A stretch of 64,000 nucleotides of DNA from Astrothelium macrocarpum (lineage: Eukaryota; Ascomycota; Dothideomycetes; Trypetheliales; Trypetheliaceae): NCBI GenBank assembly GCA_021030915.1, contig JAGEMR010000007.1, positions 372,001 through 436,000 on the forward strand, given 5' to 3'. Of this stretch, positions 1 through 12,030 are shown one piece after another. Position 1 is the stretch's first letter, and each line of letters starts with the position of its first letter. The notes beneath the pieces were generated by a model. That model was given only the letters and a program-made list of their open reading frames with translations, had not been told where the DNA came from and made no database searches. A program made the position numbers and the translations under genes.

Positions 1-3000
1 CGGGATTTTCACTATAGCTCTGCTTACCTTCTTCTGCTCTTTGCAATCGAGTTGGTGAGGCGCGCTTTCGGACTGGCTCCTCAGACACAAAAATCACAGA
101 GTCTTCCAAGGATACAGACTGTGATGGATTGTCTTTAGAAGTTTGTTGTTCCAGTGATGGTGAGCGTTGTGCCCCTCCCCCTAATGCCACGCTATCCGAA
201 GCTAATGCCAGAGAAGAGGCGAGTTTCGGCACACCGCTGGCTAAATCATTCTCATTGATCTGCGGTGAAGAGAGTTTTGTATTTTTCTTAGAAGGCGAAA
301 CGGGTCTTGATGCAAATAATGAAACTTCCGCTGGTGTTACGACCTCCGGATCGGAAACCTTCTCTTTCCCTTGGGGTCTGGTACTAGAAATTGACGATGA
401 CGACGAAAGCCCACGCGTGTTTTGAGGCCGTATCTGTTGGTGTGCTATGTCGTCTGTGATTAATTTCTTGACCTTTGAACCTTGTTTCCTGCTGCGCTTT
501 CTTTCATCCCTGCCACGCTTTTGCTTGCTGTACAGGTCTTGCAACAAGTCTCGAATTTCGATCCTCATATGACTGGCATTAAGCCCCGACAATCCCACAT
601 CTTCTCTGCCAATGATCTTTGTCGCAAATTCGTTCGGATTACTCAGAAATCGAAATACGTAGCCGAGGAGGTACAAGCCACAGTCGCAGAAGTTTTTCTG
701 AAAAGGGATGCTGGCATCAGTAGCGTGATCACCTCGGATATCTTCCTTCTCAATCTGCATGCCTTTCTTGGCAGATCCTTCTTCCATAAGATATTGCTTG
801 ATATGCTTGATTGTAGTGGATCGCTGATTTCCAAGGGAATCTAGCACAAGAATTGTAGGCTTGTTCGGATCGATCCTCCTTGTCGGACTGGACCTTCTTT
901 TCCGTCCCTTAGTTAAGGGGCTGTCTATGTGCTGTTGTTGTTGCTTGCCTCCACGTTCGACTCGGCTACATTGCGTTTTCTCTAGTTCATCTACAGTAGA
1001 CTTCTCACTCGACGTTTGCCGATGCTGAACATCCACAGTTTTGTCATCTAAGCGACGAAGTTGTCCTTGCGCCTCGTGGAGTTTTGATCCTGTTGAGAGG
1101 GCGCGAAATCCATGTTCTAGTAGGGACGTGAGAGAGTGCGAAGACTGTGCATCACTGCTTTGATCATTCTGCGGCGTCTGCAAAGCTGCATCACATTCTT
1201 CCTCAGCAATATCCGCGTGCTGTTCCAAGTTGTTGGGCTTGGGGCTATCGTCGTTCTCGTCTTCTAATTTTACGATTTCGTTTTCCACTAGTTTCTTAGG
1301 AAGATTTGGCAGGTGGCAGATGATTGCAACATACCAATGCAAATCTTCGTTGATTGGCACTACAACGTAGTCCATGTTGAATATGTCGACCTTCGAAGTC
1401 CAGCGCTGAACAGCTTTGTAGTTGAAACCTTTCCGGCCATTTTCCTTCGTAGTAAGAGCACTGTAGAAGAAATTACTGAAGAAATAGATATTTGGCTTCC
1501 GAGGAATCAACGCTTCTTGAAAAAGTTCCTCACGGTACCGAAGGAAAAAAGAGACCAGATTGTCGTTCAAAAATTCGCCTTCATCAAGCCGCTCAAGATC
1601 ACGGAAATCCACAGTAGCCCGTCTTGTACCTGTCTCTGGATAGATGACGGATTGATCCCATGGTGGCCCTAATCCAAACTTGACCGAGTACTTTTCCGAC
1701 TCGGTGTCGCCGTCAATCGCGTCGTGGTTGCTATATTTGCCAGGAATTGATTGTCGAGTGGAGTTACGCAGGCCGGCTCTCCTGCTCCGGCTCTCAGTGG
1801 TGATAGCCGTTCCTGACAACGAGCTCACAGAAGCTATCCTGGGACCTTCCACATCATCTTCATATACTATATCCTCTTGAAGGCCGTCCGTGATGCGTGG
1901 CTTTTTGAAGCGTTGGCTATCGACTGGTCTGTGGTGAGATTCTCGTTTACGGTCGTGGTCTAGAGGTCTTTGGCTATCGCTGCGAGTTGGTACGATTGTG
2001 GTGTTGCTCTGCGATTCCACAATGTCTCTTCGTTCCCGATGCTTTGCATAGAGCCCCTTCATGTAACTCAAATCTTTCTCGCCAACGTATATGGTGTCCT
2101 TGGTCAATTTCTTTATGAATTCCACAAAATGGGCGCTATCACGAGAAGTCTTGAATGTAATATCAACGATATAATCCATGCTGCCATCCCTAGACCCATC
2201 AAAACTCAGTAGGCGATGATGTGAAGCGTAGAAAAGCCTTCTGATCTTGTCATATTTAATAGGACAAAAAGCACCATTGTGACCATCAACCAATGCCTCT
2301 TCTGTCTTAAGGAAAAAGGTTTTCGATTGGCGGTTAAAGACGAGAGATAGAGTTGGGAACTTGGCTTCGCCATCCTCAAAACTCCAGAACGTTTCGATTG
2401 GCCAAACCAGAGGGCTTTTGCCTTCAGCTCTGCCCATCTTTATGGCTGACAATGGTTTCTCGCCAATTTTTGGTGCTTTGTTGGGCAGCTTTTCGCGTTC
2501 CTTGTCTTCAGCTGGATCATCAGAGCCAGAGGGCATTGATGTATTGTTCTCTCCAGCTATTGAAGGCTGTTGACGCTCATTACGGCTAAAGGGATGACTT
2601 CCGATAGGTTTCCCGGAATGCTTGCCCTGTGTTGTGGGCCCGCAGATTTCGTCAGGCTCAGAGTCGCTGACTGGATTCGGTCTATATGTATCTCTGAGGT
2701 TTTTATTCAGGGTTTCGTACGGTTGAGGAGGCGACACCTGCTCGGCAGTATAAGAATTCGCTCTCTTGTGGTTTGGGATTGTAGGCTTTCGACACTGATT
2801 TTGATTCTCTGCTTTTGAATGGTCGGCAGATGTTCGTCGAGGCGATACCAGCTGAGGTCGGATTCGATCGTCTTGGTCATCTAGCCCAAATTCATCATCT
2901 TTAGAAGTCGGCGGTGGATGTGGCCCGGTTGCTGGCGTAGTACTTTCTCCCGTCAAATCAATTGGTTGTGAGCCGCTTTGTGAGCCCGCGCCGACTTGAG

Positions 3001-3676
3001 AGCTCGGCGTTGATGACTGTGCATTCGGATCAATGCCTCGGAAGGCCCTTTCCTGGGGCTCTCTCGTTTTGCTTTTTGATATTTTAAAACCAGGCTCCAT
3101 ACGCTTGTTGACATGATCAAATTCATGATTCCTGAAATAGGAATTCAGATCATATGCACTACCTTTGTTTCTTTCCTCATTGTGTTTGCGGAGGGGAGAG
3201 CTCTCAGGCATATGAGTGTTTCCGCGTGCCGAAGTTCTATCGTGTGTCATCCGTACCCATCTGTGTTCTTCAGGCACTCCATCATCTCCATCATGTTGGT
3301 GTGGATGTTCCGCTGTGTTGTCCGTCCTTTGTCTCTTTGCAGTAGGGATGTTGACATGGTCAAGCCTTCGTGCGGTCAGATGAGTGTTGTTTTCTCCAGC
3401 GCTATTGGTCATGCTTGGAATTTCGGGCGCTCTCCGCCGCTTGAGGTCTGTCTTTTGAACAATGCCGTTGAATCCATTGCTGAGGCTGTTCACTGGTTTA
3501 AATCCGCCGGATATTACTGGCTGCGTTAAAAATTTAGCCTGGTCCTGCGAATACTATTCAATGAGGCGTACCTTTGGCATTTGAGATTCAGTGGAGATGT
3601 TGCGCTCTGAAGTTCCGGTCTGGAGTGGATCTCTATACCAGTAGTTTTGGAGATTGAAACGTGATCTTGGATACAT
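1..3676 (-). CDS. ULP2: Ulp2/SENP6-7-type SUMO protease (C48), 3' end cut by window edge
   Basis: Removes SUMO, probably poly-SUMO chains, from nuclear proteins. Exon 1 is 3676..3572 and exon 2 runs 3520..<1; the 51-nt intron starts GTACGC and ends TTTTTAACGCAG. The frame is open to the window edge (about 1,208 codons seen). The C48 core is clear: a DFRDLERLDEGEFLNDNLV block near 1590, catalytic His in DLHWYVA (codon 1339-1337), Asp in LVLDSLG (841-839), Gln in PFQKN (700-698) and Cys in FCDCGLYLL (682-680). About 140 mostly acidic and polar residues separate the His and Asp blocks; such a split core is typical of the Ulp2/SENP6-7 branch. An N-terminal PH-like region lies near 2100-2450, and a SUMO-interaction-like PIDLTGE lies near 2955. 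The start ATG has an in-frame stop a short way upstream. A possible donor GGTAAGC near position 25 could end this exon. Confidence 0.9.
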
Positions 3677-4535
3677 GTTGATTAGACTGTGGCACTGGAA
3701 CCAACGCGCAGGTTCAGGGAAAATTACTCAGAAAGAGATTTGTAGCGGTCAAGTCTGCGTGGCTCCCCTGCTCCGAAGGCGTTTTTCGATGGTGATTCAG
3801 GCTGAAAATCATGCTTGACCTATAGCATGAACTAGAAGACCATTCACTTAGAAAAGGTAACGTTGGAGGCAGCTGTCAGTGTGACTCACTCTCGAGCTTT
3901 AGCAAGACGTCGAGCAGCAATCTCTCAAGCTTCAAAGTACCTAGAATGCCGACCGCTTGAGGAGAAGAAGTTTCGTGTCTGGTTATGAGACCATGAAAGG
4001 GATTATTCAAGGACGAGGAAAGCGCTGGGAGTTGCACAAGGCGGATGCGAGGGAATGTGGTAACTTCGAGGCTACGAAGGCGTGGATCGGTGAGGAATGA
4101 GCGCACTGTGACATTCATACGCGTAGACAATTGGGTATTAAATTATAGGTGGGTGAGAAGTAATAGCAGGTAGTAGTGGGGTCTGGAGTTTGTGCTTTGA
4201 GAGATTCCATGACCGGCCTCAATGACGCGCCGAGCCGAACCAGACGAAAGCATAACCGCAAATTGAAGCTCAACCATTTTTGATATAATTCATGTAGCAG
4301 GAACCGAGTAAGGCCCATGAATGCTAATCCCGGCTAATATACATTGTCAAGTGAAGCAATGCCTGCTGAGACCAGAACCCACATTCCAACCTGCAATGCC
4401 AGCAAATAAAGGAAGAACAAAAAAGTACAAGCGCTTGCTACCCAGACAGAGTGACCCAGAATGCTCATTGATGCCATAAAGTTACATGAGTACGAAGGAA
4501 TTTGAAGATGCTCGCTATCAGAGCACTTCCAAGTG
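3677..4535. other. Spacer between ULP2 and the eIF4E gene, unresolved short open frames
   Basis: This holds the ULP2 upstream region and the eIF4E 3' end. Several short open stretches occur on both strands: an 84-codon minus frame at 3876-4130, and plus-strand runs such as RALARRRAAISQ near 3900. Splice-like signals exist (GTGAGT on the minus strand near 3889; TACCTAG on the plus strand near 3964). I could not join any of them into one consistent gene model, so none is called. Confidence 0.4.
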
Positions 4536-5723
4536 CTATGATGGACCGGACTTCTCCTTTGTCGATGTAGTCTCCTCACTGATCGTGTCGCGCCGCTTCT
4601 CAGGAGTACTATGACTCGCCTTTTCCTGCCGAGCCTGATCAATAGCGGAGCGCTGTGCAATGCTATCGTCATGGCTCTTCCAGATGATATTTGTGTCTGG
4701 AGGAAGTGCAAGCACGCGCTTGATCGTTTCCCTGCGCAGATTAGCAGTCGTCGCATGAGTTGCTTCCGCTTCTCAGAGAAGACCCATACCTGATCTTGAT
4801 GTTCCTCCCGCCATTGTTTTTGGTCCATATGCTAAGCACGTCCTCACCACTGCGCACACTTAACACCGCACCACACACCTCGTCACTTGCTTCTGCAAAT
4901 TGATCGCCAATCATCGCCATCATGAGATCCTCCCAATACCGATCGGCAACCCCTTTCTTTAACCTCATGATCCATTTACCTCCCATCTTGTTTTCTTCGT
5001 CTTCCCACACCGGGCGAATCCCCTCACGAAAGAAATGATAATCGGATACCGTCGGTAAAGACGATGGACGTTTGAGATGTGTATAAACCTTCCAGAAATC
5101 CAACGCCGTTGACATCTTGCATAGAGGCTTTGTAGATTTTTCGTAATCCGAGTTCTTGGACATCGGGGGGCGATACCAAATTACCCAGGTGTACCTCAAT
5201 GCCATTGGTCCATCGCCACTTCCTGCGCCCGTTGTTGAAGCTGTGTTGTTTTTCTCTGATGGGGTGTTGGGTGTCGGTCGTGCAGAGGCGGTATTTTCTT
5301 TGCCTCCCTCGTCCTTCTTGTCCCCGGGAGCTCCTGGTGTCTGCCCTGACGACTTCAACCAATCAAAAGCTTTACCTGGTGTTTTGGGCGTCTTGGATGA
5401 GCCAAAAGAGGCGAAAGCACCCGATCCGAGACCAAATGCACTGGATGCACCTGAAGTTGGCGACGAGACAGTGTTTGTATTCAGAGGAGAAATGGCATTG
5501 AATGGGTTGCCCCGTCCAGTGGAATTCCCCTCGCCTGCACCGAACCTTTTGGCAGCCGAGTAGCTTCGTGTGGGATGATCTCCTTTGTTGTCATGGTTAT
5601 CATTGTTCAAAGATAGCTTGTTCGAACTAAATCAAGAGATCAGTCAAAGTTGATGGGAAAAGAGGATGGTGTTGAGGGAACAGACTTGGAGCGGCGAGTC
5701 CATAGATTATCACTTCTATCCAT
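4536..5723 (-). CDS. eIF4E-family cap-binding protein (4E-HP/eIF4E2-like)
   Basis: Binds the 5' mRNA cap; this longer fungal class is thought to modulate rather than drive bulk initiation. Exons are 5723..5686, 5626..4790 and 4731..4536, with introns of 59 nt (donor GTCTGT) and 58 nt (GTATGG..CTGCGCAG). The total is 1,071 nt, giving 356 aa in frame. The N-terminus (MDRSDNLWTRRSNSNKLSL) is created only by the first splice, which supports it. Residues 1-150 are low-complexity Gly/Ser/Pro. The eIF4E fold covers about 155-325: YTWVIWYRPP, FWKVYTHL, the cap-region WEDEEN with GGKW, then RYWEDLMMAMIGDQF. A charged Lys/Glu/Ser tail follows. The first Trp of the cap sandwich falls in a variant context, as in class II proteins. 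The product is longer than canonical eIF4E (about 210-250 aa) because of the N-terminal extension. Confidence 0.9.
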
Positions 5724-7365
5724 TGACGACCACGAAGGGGTTTTTCAGGGTAATTTGGAACGGGTTGCGTAGGGATGGCTCTGAGGGGTGTCGATGTGGA
5801 GAGAATCCGGAGGTGGGTTCGGAGCTGGAGAAATCAAGCACAAGACGGCGCCTAGATTCGCAGCTTCATTTATAAATAGGCAATCGGATGCTGAAGTGAT
5901 TCGGATGGCAATAACGCAGCAGAAAAAGGAGACGGATTATCGTTCAATCAATGTTGCAGTGCAGCGGTGGCTAAAGCTCACTTTATTCAAAAGGTAGAGC
6001 TAACAACGCCAATCGGCCTTTCTTCGGCCCGTTCAACTCATGGACGAAGGGACGAGCTTTTCTTCTCTCTCTTCTTAACACAACAGACCACCAATTCAGA
6101 TCTTCGCTTGCTTCCCTTTCTAATCAATGTTGCTAGCGATTCCGATGAGTGTGTCAAGATCAACTCCGACCTTCTCTTAAAACCGTTGCCATGAGGGTCC
6201 CTCTGTGCGGCTTCCATGATCTGGTAACGACCTGCGAGAAGGGACATATTCAAAACCGTCATTTGCTGTTCATGGCACCAGCACAATATCCTCATAAGGA
6301 TGCTATTTAAGCATGCGTTATTGCGCTTCTGCAAAATTGCAATGACGCTCATTCAGATGTAATATTGCAGCCTTCATTCTCCATGTCTCTGGGTGGCAGA
6401 AGCGTATTCGAGCGCATATGTTCGATACAAGCTGGAGCCAATAAGAAAAGAAGATGTAGATTCATGGCTTCATGCAAATCTTACATCGAGGTGTGATGAT
6501 CCTGATTATACGGGTCTTACGCTGAATCACACAAGCAATGAATATCACACGATTTTGACAATTCCAGAACGAGTACATTGATGAGGCCACTGCAACAAGC
6601 TGGTCCGTGTTGAAGTGTGTGTGTTATTTTAATAATGATAGCAATCCAAGATCTCTTTGCATTTACTGGGATTGCAAATCGCTTGCGATACTCTGTACAC
6701 GGTAGAGCCAGGGAAGGCTTGTATTTATGTAGGGCCTCATCGGTCCTTGGTGAGGCTGCTTGCCCACCGACATCTTTTCTTCATGTCACATTTGTTGCTG
6801 AGACGCCCACTCAACTTGGTATCTCAAATCTGCACACAGGCACCGAAATCGTGATGCTTCGGATCTCCGACTGCATTTCTCCATTATTCTTTATCGTTAT
6901 AGTATGTACAGAAATGACTTTCCTTATCTTCTACATGATTAAATATGAGCTCTGGTAAACCAAGCTTTCGCTCAGCCTTGGAGCACAGAGCTCTCCAATG
7001 GAGCCATGTGACAATGGTTGAGCATGAGGAGCAATGGCAAAGTCTGAAACATTGAAGTATTCACAGTGAATTGCATCGCAGGACATTTTTGTCGAAGAGA
7101 AAGCTGACCATGTGAGAAGCAGGTTCAATCCGTGACCTAACTGTATGGATTGAGTATTAACAGAGGATGCCTCTGGTATCACAATGCTACCGCAACATTG
7201 AAATCACCTACAGTCATCAAAGCGACGCTTGAAGCACGCAAGCTGCCCGCAACCCTTGACTGATGCGCTTCTCATTCATATATTACCGAAGACCTACGAG
7301 CCTTGATCATTTCATTTTCTTCAGCTCATAGCAACAACCAGTGCTTTACTTCGGAATCTGACACT
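5724..7365. other. Intergenic, no supported gene
   Basis: Contains the upstream region of the eIF4E gene (a TATA-like TTTATAAATA near 5870) and of the plus-strand F-box gene. Open frames are all under 115 codons, mostly without ATG starts, and have no recognisable domain. Confidence 0.5.
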
Positions 7366-8045
7366 ATGCCAACTCTTCTTGATTTACCTACTGAACTAAC
7401 ACTTCAGATCTTGTCCTACTGCCTCACTCAGGGCTACTTAGCGTGTCCGGACCCAGACCATCCGTACAAAATATCATGTTATAGAATGACCCGCGACTTC
7501 CTTGGCGTTCCTTTCCGCCCGCTCAACTTTTTCCCACCCAGTCTACTTCATGTTTCCAGTCGAATCCGTCGCGAGGCAATTGCAATCTTCCTCAAGCAGA
7601 ACACTTTTTACTTGTTCGATTTCCCGTCTGCATCCGAACTCAAAATGCGGGGCCGACCATGGAAGGAACATGTGACCCATGTCAGCTTCAAACCGTGGTG
7701 GTCTTCCACCACGGGTTCATTCGCGTGGGTAAGCGAGGACTGTGCCAAAATCAAACAGGTCTTCCCGAACCTTCGCACATTGGAGATTGTCATGCAGATT
7801 TATGAATACGAGGTCAGCTCCGCCAAAGCTGTGGAAGACCTAATCAGAGCACTATCAAACGTCAGATCCTCTGGAACAGCATTGGTGCTTGAACCTGCAG
7901 GGCGGAGCAAGGAGTGTAAGAAAAGGATTGCGGCGACCTTGACGCGGTATGCCCCCGTACTCCGAATTTGATGTTTAGAGTCTAACTTCTATCATTTAGG
8001 ATGGCACCTGAGCTTGCTTCAATTATCGCTCCGACATATACTTGA
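7366..8045 (+). CDS. Small F-box-like protein
   Basis: Likely substrate adaptor of an SCF-type ubiquitin ligase. Exons 7366..7946 and 8000..8045; the 53-nt intron starts GTATGC, has the branch site TCTAAC and ends ATCATTTAG. Total 627 nt gives 208 aa. The short N-terminal motif (LLDLPTELTLQILSYCL, about residues 3-19) matches helix 1 of fungal F-box-like proteins, and the following Leu-rich body has no repeats I can name. Without the splice the frame reads seven codons into the intron and stops, so the intron replaces the last residues with MAPELASIIAPTYT. The first ATG in the open frame was chosen. The family is large and divergent in fungi, so a specific substrate cannot be guessed. Confidence 0.7.
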
Positions 8046-9198
8046 CTTTGGTCGTACCACGATGTTATGGATCGAGATTTGGCTGGCTATGGGCAGATGT
8101 AGACTCAATTGTCTGGTGTTTGAACGGACTGAGGCTGTTTGGGCGTTTGACAGTGTTATCAAGATCAGCTTATTTAACGCAGAGGTACACTGCGTGTTTC
8201 TCTCTTCCTTGAATCACCTCTATAAAATACAATCATCTTCCGGTAACACTGGTATGCTACTCATTCCAAGCGTGCATGGGGTTGGTGCCGTGAATACCCG
8301 CTAGTATAGAGGGTATGCTACAGTTCCGATTGTTCCCAAGCGCTTCCGCATATCCTGCTGCCATCGTTCAGAGAAAAAGATAACAGGATTAGAACTGAAG
8401 GCGTTACGAAAAGTCAGTTAATGATCATCGTCAGAACTAATATCTAGAGCAACTGTGCGCAGTATTTAATCAATGTTTGTGGATTACTCTATGAAGATTG
8501 AGTGACTCTTACTTTTACTGACCGGAGTTGTCATAGGGTTTCTGAACACATTTTTAGAAACCCCTTGTGAAGCTATGCTATTGAGATGTGCCACTGCACT
8601 GGGATTTGTTAAGTAGACTGAAGAGGTAGGAACATGCCTCAACACTATAAAGTATATCCATGTTTCAGGTACGGATGTTTCCTGATACCTCCTTTAGGAC
8701 ATCATGATTGACTCACTCGCAGCTTGGCTTTTGATCTTGATAGCATATCCGAGATATTGGCATATGGTTCCTGAAGTAAAATCAAGGCCCACTCCCACGA
8801 AAAGGGCCTAGATCGTACTATAATACTGATTTTTACATTTTGCTGCTATGCTAAGAAAATCTGGCAACTATAGGCAGATCCCTGCGAAACTTCGCTCAAA
8901 GTTCCTGAATCGTCAGCAGAAAGCGATCCATAGAATCCCATTCAAAGCAAAAGACGACGCTACTAAAGCCCTCACGCGGCCAGCTAACACCCCGTGAATG
9001 CCCCATGCCGGTGTCGATTGGTCCAGCCGTATTCGAGTTAATAAAAGCGAAAACTGTGCAACTTGGTATAAAGCCCGATTCAGAAACCAGCAGACAACCT
9101 CCTCATTAGCATCACATCCTGCCGCATTCTATTCCGTCATCTTTCCCACCCCCATCAAATCCATGTTTTCTCACACCCGCATAACACCTTCTCTCCAC
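8046..9198. other. Intergenic, AT-rich, no gene seen
   Basis: Lies between the 3' ends of two convergent genes. One small hairpin is visible near 8536-8564 (GGGTTTCT / AGAAACCC around a loop of about 13 nt). No domain-bearing frame was found. Confidence 0.5.
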
Positions 9199-12030
9199 TC
9201 ACATGGCCTCGCCCACCCCAACAACCACCTCCTCCCGCCTGCCTCGCTCCACCACCCTCTCCCGATCCGGCACGCCCGCCAGTAAACTGCCCTTCGCAAA
9301 CTTGCTCTCCTCATTCATATCTAACATCGGGCCCTTCGCCCTCGCCCCGTCCATCACACCCCGCCCCATCGCATTCGCACCCCATCCGCCAGCAGCAAGC
9401 TGTCCCACCAGGCCGTCGCGCGTGAAGTGGTCGCCCGACGCCCGCCGCGGCGTTGCGTTCGATTGGTGCAGTGGCGCGGCGCCGGTGCGGAAGGACATGG
9501 ATCGTGCTGATGAGGGTGGCTCGCCTATCGCTGCTGTTGCTGCTGCTGCTGGGGCGGTGGCGCCTCCGCCGACCATGCTCACGCTGCCTCTTCGTCCAGA
9601 TCCAGCTGATGGCAGGCCGGCTGAGGGAGGGCCGCCGTTGCGCCCGCGCCAGTCGGTTGCAGAGGGCGCGGCGATCGGATCTTCGGGGCTTGTAGCGCTT
9701 TCAACTAGGCCACCTGGGCCGACCTGGTCGGGGTGGTATCCGCGACCTTTGCGAGCGTGTTGTGGGGGCTCGCGGTAGGTTGGGGTGAGGTCGACAAGGG
9801 GTTTGGGTGGTTGGCGCCTGGTGCTGCGGTGGACGAGGGAGTTGGTGCGATGGTCGCCATTCGTGCGGGTAGAGGGGCTGCGCTTAATGCCGGAGGTGAG
9901 GTCGTTCGTGGTAGGCTGGTCGAGGCCACCGTTTACGAGAGATGGGCCAGTGGTGAAGGGGCTGGAAGGCTGCTGTTGAGCTTCGCGCTCCCGCTGCTGG
10001 GCTTGGCGTTGCGAGTATGTGCGGCCAAGGAGGCCGGCAGGTGCGAACGCAGCATCTGATGAGGGCGTAGTGGCGATAGGAGAGGGCTGGGCAGTGGTGG
10101 GTCGATTTGCGTCTTCTTTTTGAAGTTTTTTAGGGAAAGAGACGGGTGGGCTGGTACGAGTGCGGAGAGACATGTTGCGTTGGTAGGCTTGCTTTGTTTC
10201 AGGAGAGGGTTGGATGTCGTGCGAGGCGCGGCGAGAGTGGAATGATTTAGGAAGTGGAGCGTTGGCATCCAGTTTGGGATCGAGAGAAGCAGGATCAATG
10301 AGCGGTTTGAAGGACCCAATGTGATAGTTTGATTCGTCTGAAACTTGGCGATTGTGGCCTTGGTCCTCGCTCAAACTCATTCTTCGTCCAGGAGGAGGCA
10401 TTTGTGTATTTGGCTGAACAGGAGCCATGGGCTTCGCGGGATTGGATTCTTTCCTTGCCCTCTTGCCCTCGCCCATAACATTAATAAGATACCAACTTCG
10501 CCATCCATGGACTTTACGGTAGAATTCTGTACCCGTTTCTCGGTCTCCCGTCGCGAAGAAGTGAACAAAATTGGTCGTGGACATAAAGATGCCCGATTTC
10601 TGCTGGCTTTTGATGGCGAAACAATGCTTCTTCGGCGGTTTGACCTTTTTCGACATTTGCTTCCTCGTTGGCGTATAAATGTCAAAGTCAGATAGATGAC
10701 AGACATTCGTTGTCTCCTTCTTGCTGCTACCAATTTTGGCCAAGTGAATCTGGCCATCCTCGGTCAAAGTCACCCATCGTTTGTCCCATTTGCCTGGTTT
10801 TTGAGAGTAATACATCGCAAAACTACCACCTGCCGGTTGTTGCAGGGGAACATTTGCAGTAGTCAAGTCTGGATCAACACCACCAGAGGCCGATTCTACC
10901 AAAAGCAAGGTGTTCTGTGAGTCCGAGTCCCAGGAGTTCATGACATCCCGCACATGCTCGTACATGCGTAATCTACGCTGGACTCCGACCTTGCTGAACG
11001 ACTCAAGCAGGACAGAGGCTTTTGGATTAATAGGTTCGCTAAGACAATTAGCCGCACTCCAAACAAGATCCGAAGGAGTTGTCTCAGGGGTGACTGGGAG
11101 TTGGATTGAGGAGTGATTGCATTCGACGAGCACTCTCCTCTCTCCGGCATTAATGGCGGTTCGTGGAGCATCTGTCCCTGGTACGACGCCACCGCCGCCA
11201 GGTTCTATGTTCTCAGGTCGGCGCTCCTCTTCTTTATGAACGAACAAGCTAGACTTGGTAGGGGTAGCGCTTGCTGCTGGCGTCGGATGTTTCGATGATG
11301 CGTCACTGCTTTTGTGCCTTTTGAGAAATCCAAACAGTCCTTTTGAGGAGCCATTTTCACGCGAAGGTTCGCGACGGAGTCGACTTCCAGGCTCGCTTTG
11401 CTGGCTACGTTGAGTAGTCAGAGGTGGGCGCGAATTCCCATTCTCTCGACTACGCTGAGGGAGACTTCTCACTTGATCTTCGGTAAAATCCGATGGATCT
11501 TTGGTCGACGTTGGATGAGAGTGCTGGTGTCGAGCAATGGCGGCATCTTGACGCTTCTGGGCTCGAAGCTTGCGCTCTTCATTTTGGCGGAGCGCAAGCT
11601 TCGTTTGGTCTGGCTGCGGGTCTAGTTCCACCTCGTTCACGCGCCATGCTTTCTCAACAAATGGTCTCGCCTGCCTGTCTGCACGCGCATCGTCTTTGAC
11701 TCTTTGCTGCCGTTCTGCCTCTCGAGCAATTGCTCTGCGAGCTCTCTCTTTTGCATCCTCAGTTGGATCGCGGGTAGTATTTGGTACCGCGGCATTCCCC
11801 ACAATCAACGTTGTAGTTCCAAATTGTTGACTTGACTTCGTGACAAAATCATGCGGGTGGTCGGTAACTGCCGTCTTCGGACGGTGATATCGCGATCGAC
11901 TTCGAGTGACTGCGTCGGCTTGGGTTTCTTGGACAATGGGCTGGGTGATATTCATCTGTTGGGCAGCTTTCCGCACGGAGCGGTAGCGAGAAAGTTTAGG
12001 TTCAGCAGGAGCTGTCTGAGGCTCGGCCAT
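9199..12030 (-). CDS. Ras-association plus PH-domain adaptor protein
   Basis: Single-exon gene of 943 aa. The first 295 residues are charged and coiled-coil-like (ERARRAIAREAERQQR, KLRAQKRQDAA), then low complexity. Residues about 297-385 look like an RA/ubiquitin-fold domain (RRVLVECNHSSIQL; TLLLVES). A PH domain follows at about 400-515 (YYSQKPGKWDKRWVTL; CFAIKSQQ; W at its end in VHGWRSWY). The RA-PH order recalls the MRL/Grb7 families and a conserved fungal signalling adaptor that probably works at the plasma membrane. The tail is long, Pro/Ser/Arg-rich and disordered, and ends in a conserved-looking block (LDMNEESKFAKGSLLAG). I chose the ATG at 12030 (MAEPQTAPAEP) because the extra upstream codons do not look conserved. 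The GC-rich tail produces long reverse-strand frames that are not genes. Confidence 0.85.
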   Translation of the reverse strand: MAEPQTAPAEPKLSRYRSVRKAAQQMNITQPIVQETQADAVTRSRSRYHRPKTAVTDHPHDFVTKSSQQFGTTTLIVGNAAVPNTTRDPTEDAKERARRAIAREAERQQRVKDDARADRQARPFVEKAWRVNEVELDPQPDQTKLALRQNEERKLRAQKRQDAAIARHQHSHPTSTKDPSDFTEDQVRSLPQRSRENGNSRPPLTTQRSQQSEPGSRLRREPSRENGSSKGLFGFLKRHKSSDASSKHPTPAASATPTKSSLFVHKEEERRPENIEPGGGGVVPGTDAPRTAINAGERRVLVECNHSSIQLPVTPETTPSDLVWSAANCLSEPINPKASVLLESFSKVGVQRRLRMYEHVRDVMNSWDSDSQNTLLLVESASGGVDPDLTTANVPLQQPAGGSFAMYYSQKPGKWDKRWVTLTEDGQIHLAKIGSSKKETTNVCHLSDFDIYTPTRKQMSKKVKPPKKHCFAIKSQQKSGIFMSTTNFVHFFATGDRETGTEFYRKVHGWRSWYLINVMGEGKRARKESNPAKPMAPVQPNTQMPPPGRRMSLSEDQGHNRQVSDESNYHIGSFKPLIDPASLDPKLDANAPLPKSFHSRRASHDIQPSPETKQAYQRNMSLRTRTSPPVSFPKKLQKEDANRPTTAQPSPIATTPSSDAAFAPAGLLGRTYSQRQAQQREREAQQQPSSPFTTGPSLVNGGLDQPTTNDLTSGIKRSPSTRTNGDHRTNSLVHRSTRRQPPKPLVDLTPTYREPPQHARKGRGYHPDQVGPGGLVESATSPEDPIAAPSATDWRGRNGGPPSAGLPSAGSGRRGSVSMVGGGATAPAAAATAAIGEPPSSARSMSFRTGAAPLHQSNATPRRASGDHFTRDGLVGQLAAGGWGANAMGRGVMDGARAKGPMLDMNEESKFAKGSLLAGVPDRERVVERGRREEVVVGVGEAM

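Noticed and set aside
9203..9778. Long plus-strand frames opposite the RA-PH gene (also 15502-16278 minus, opposite the esterase)
   Set aside because: They are antisense frames created by GC-rich third positions of the real genes; no domains, and composition mirrors the coding strand.
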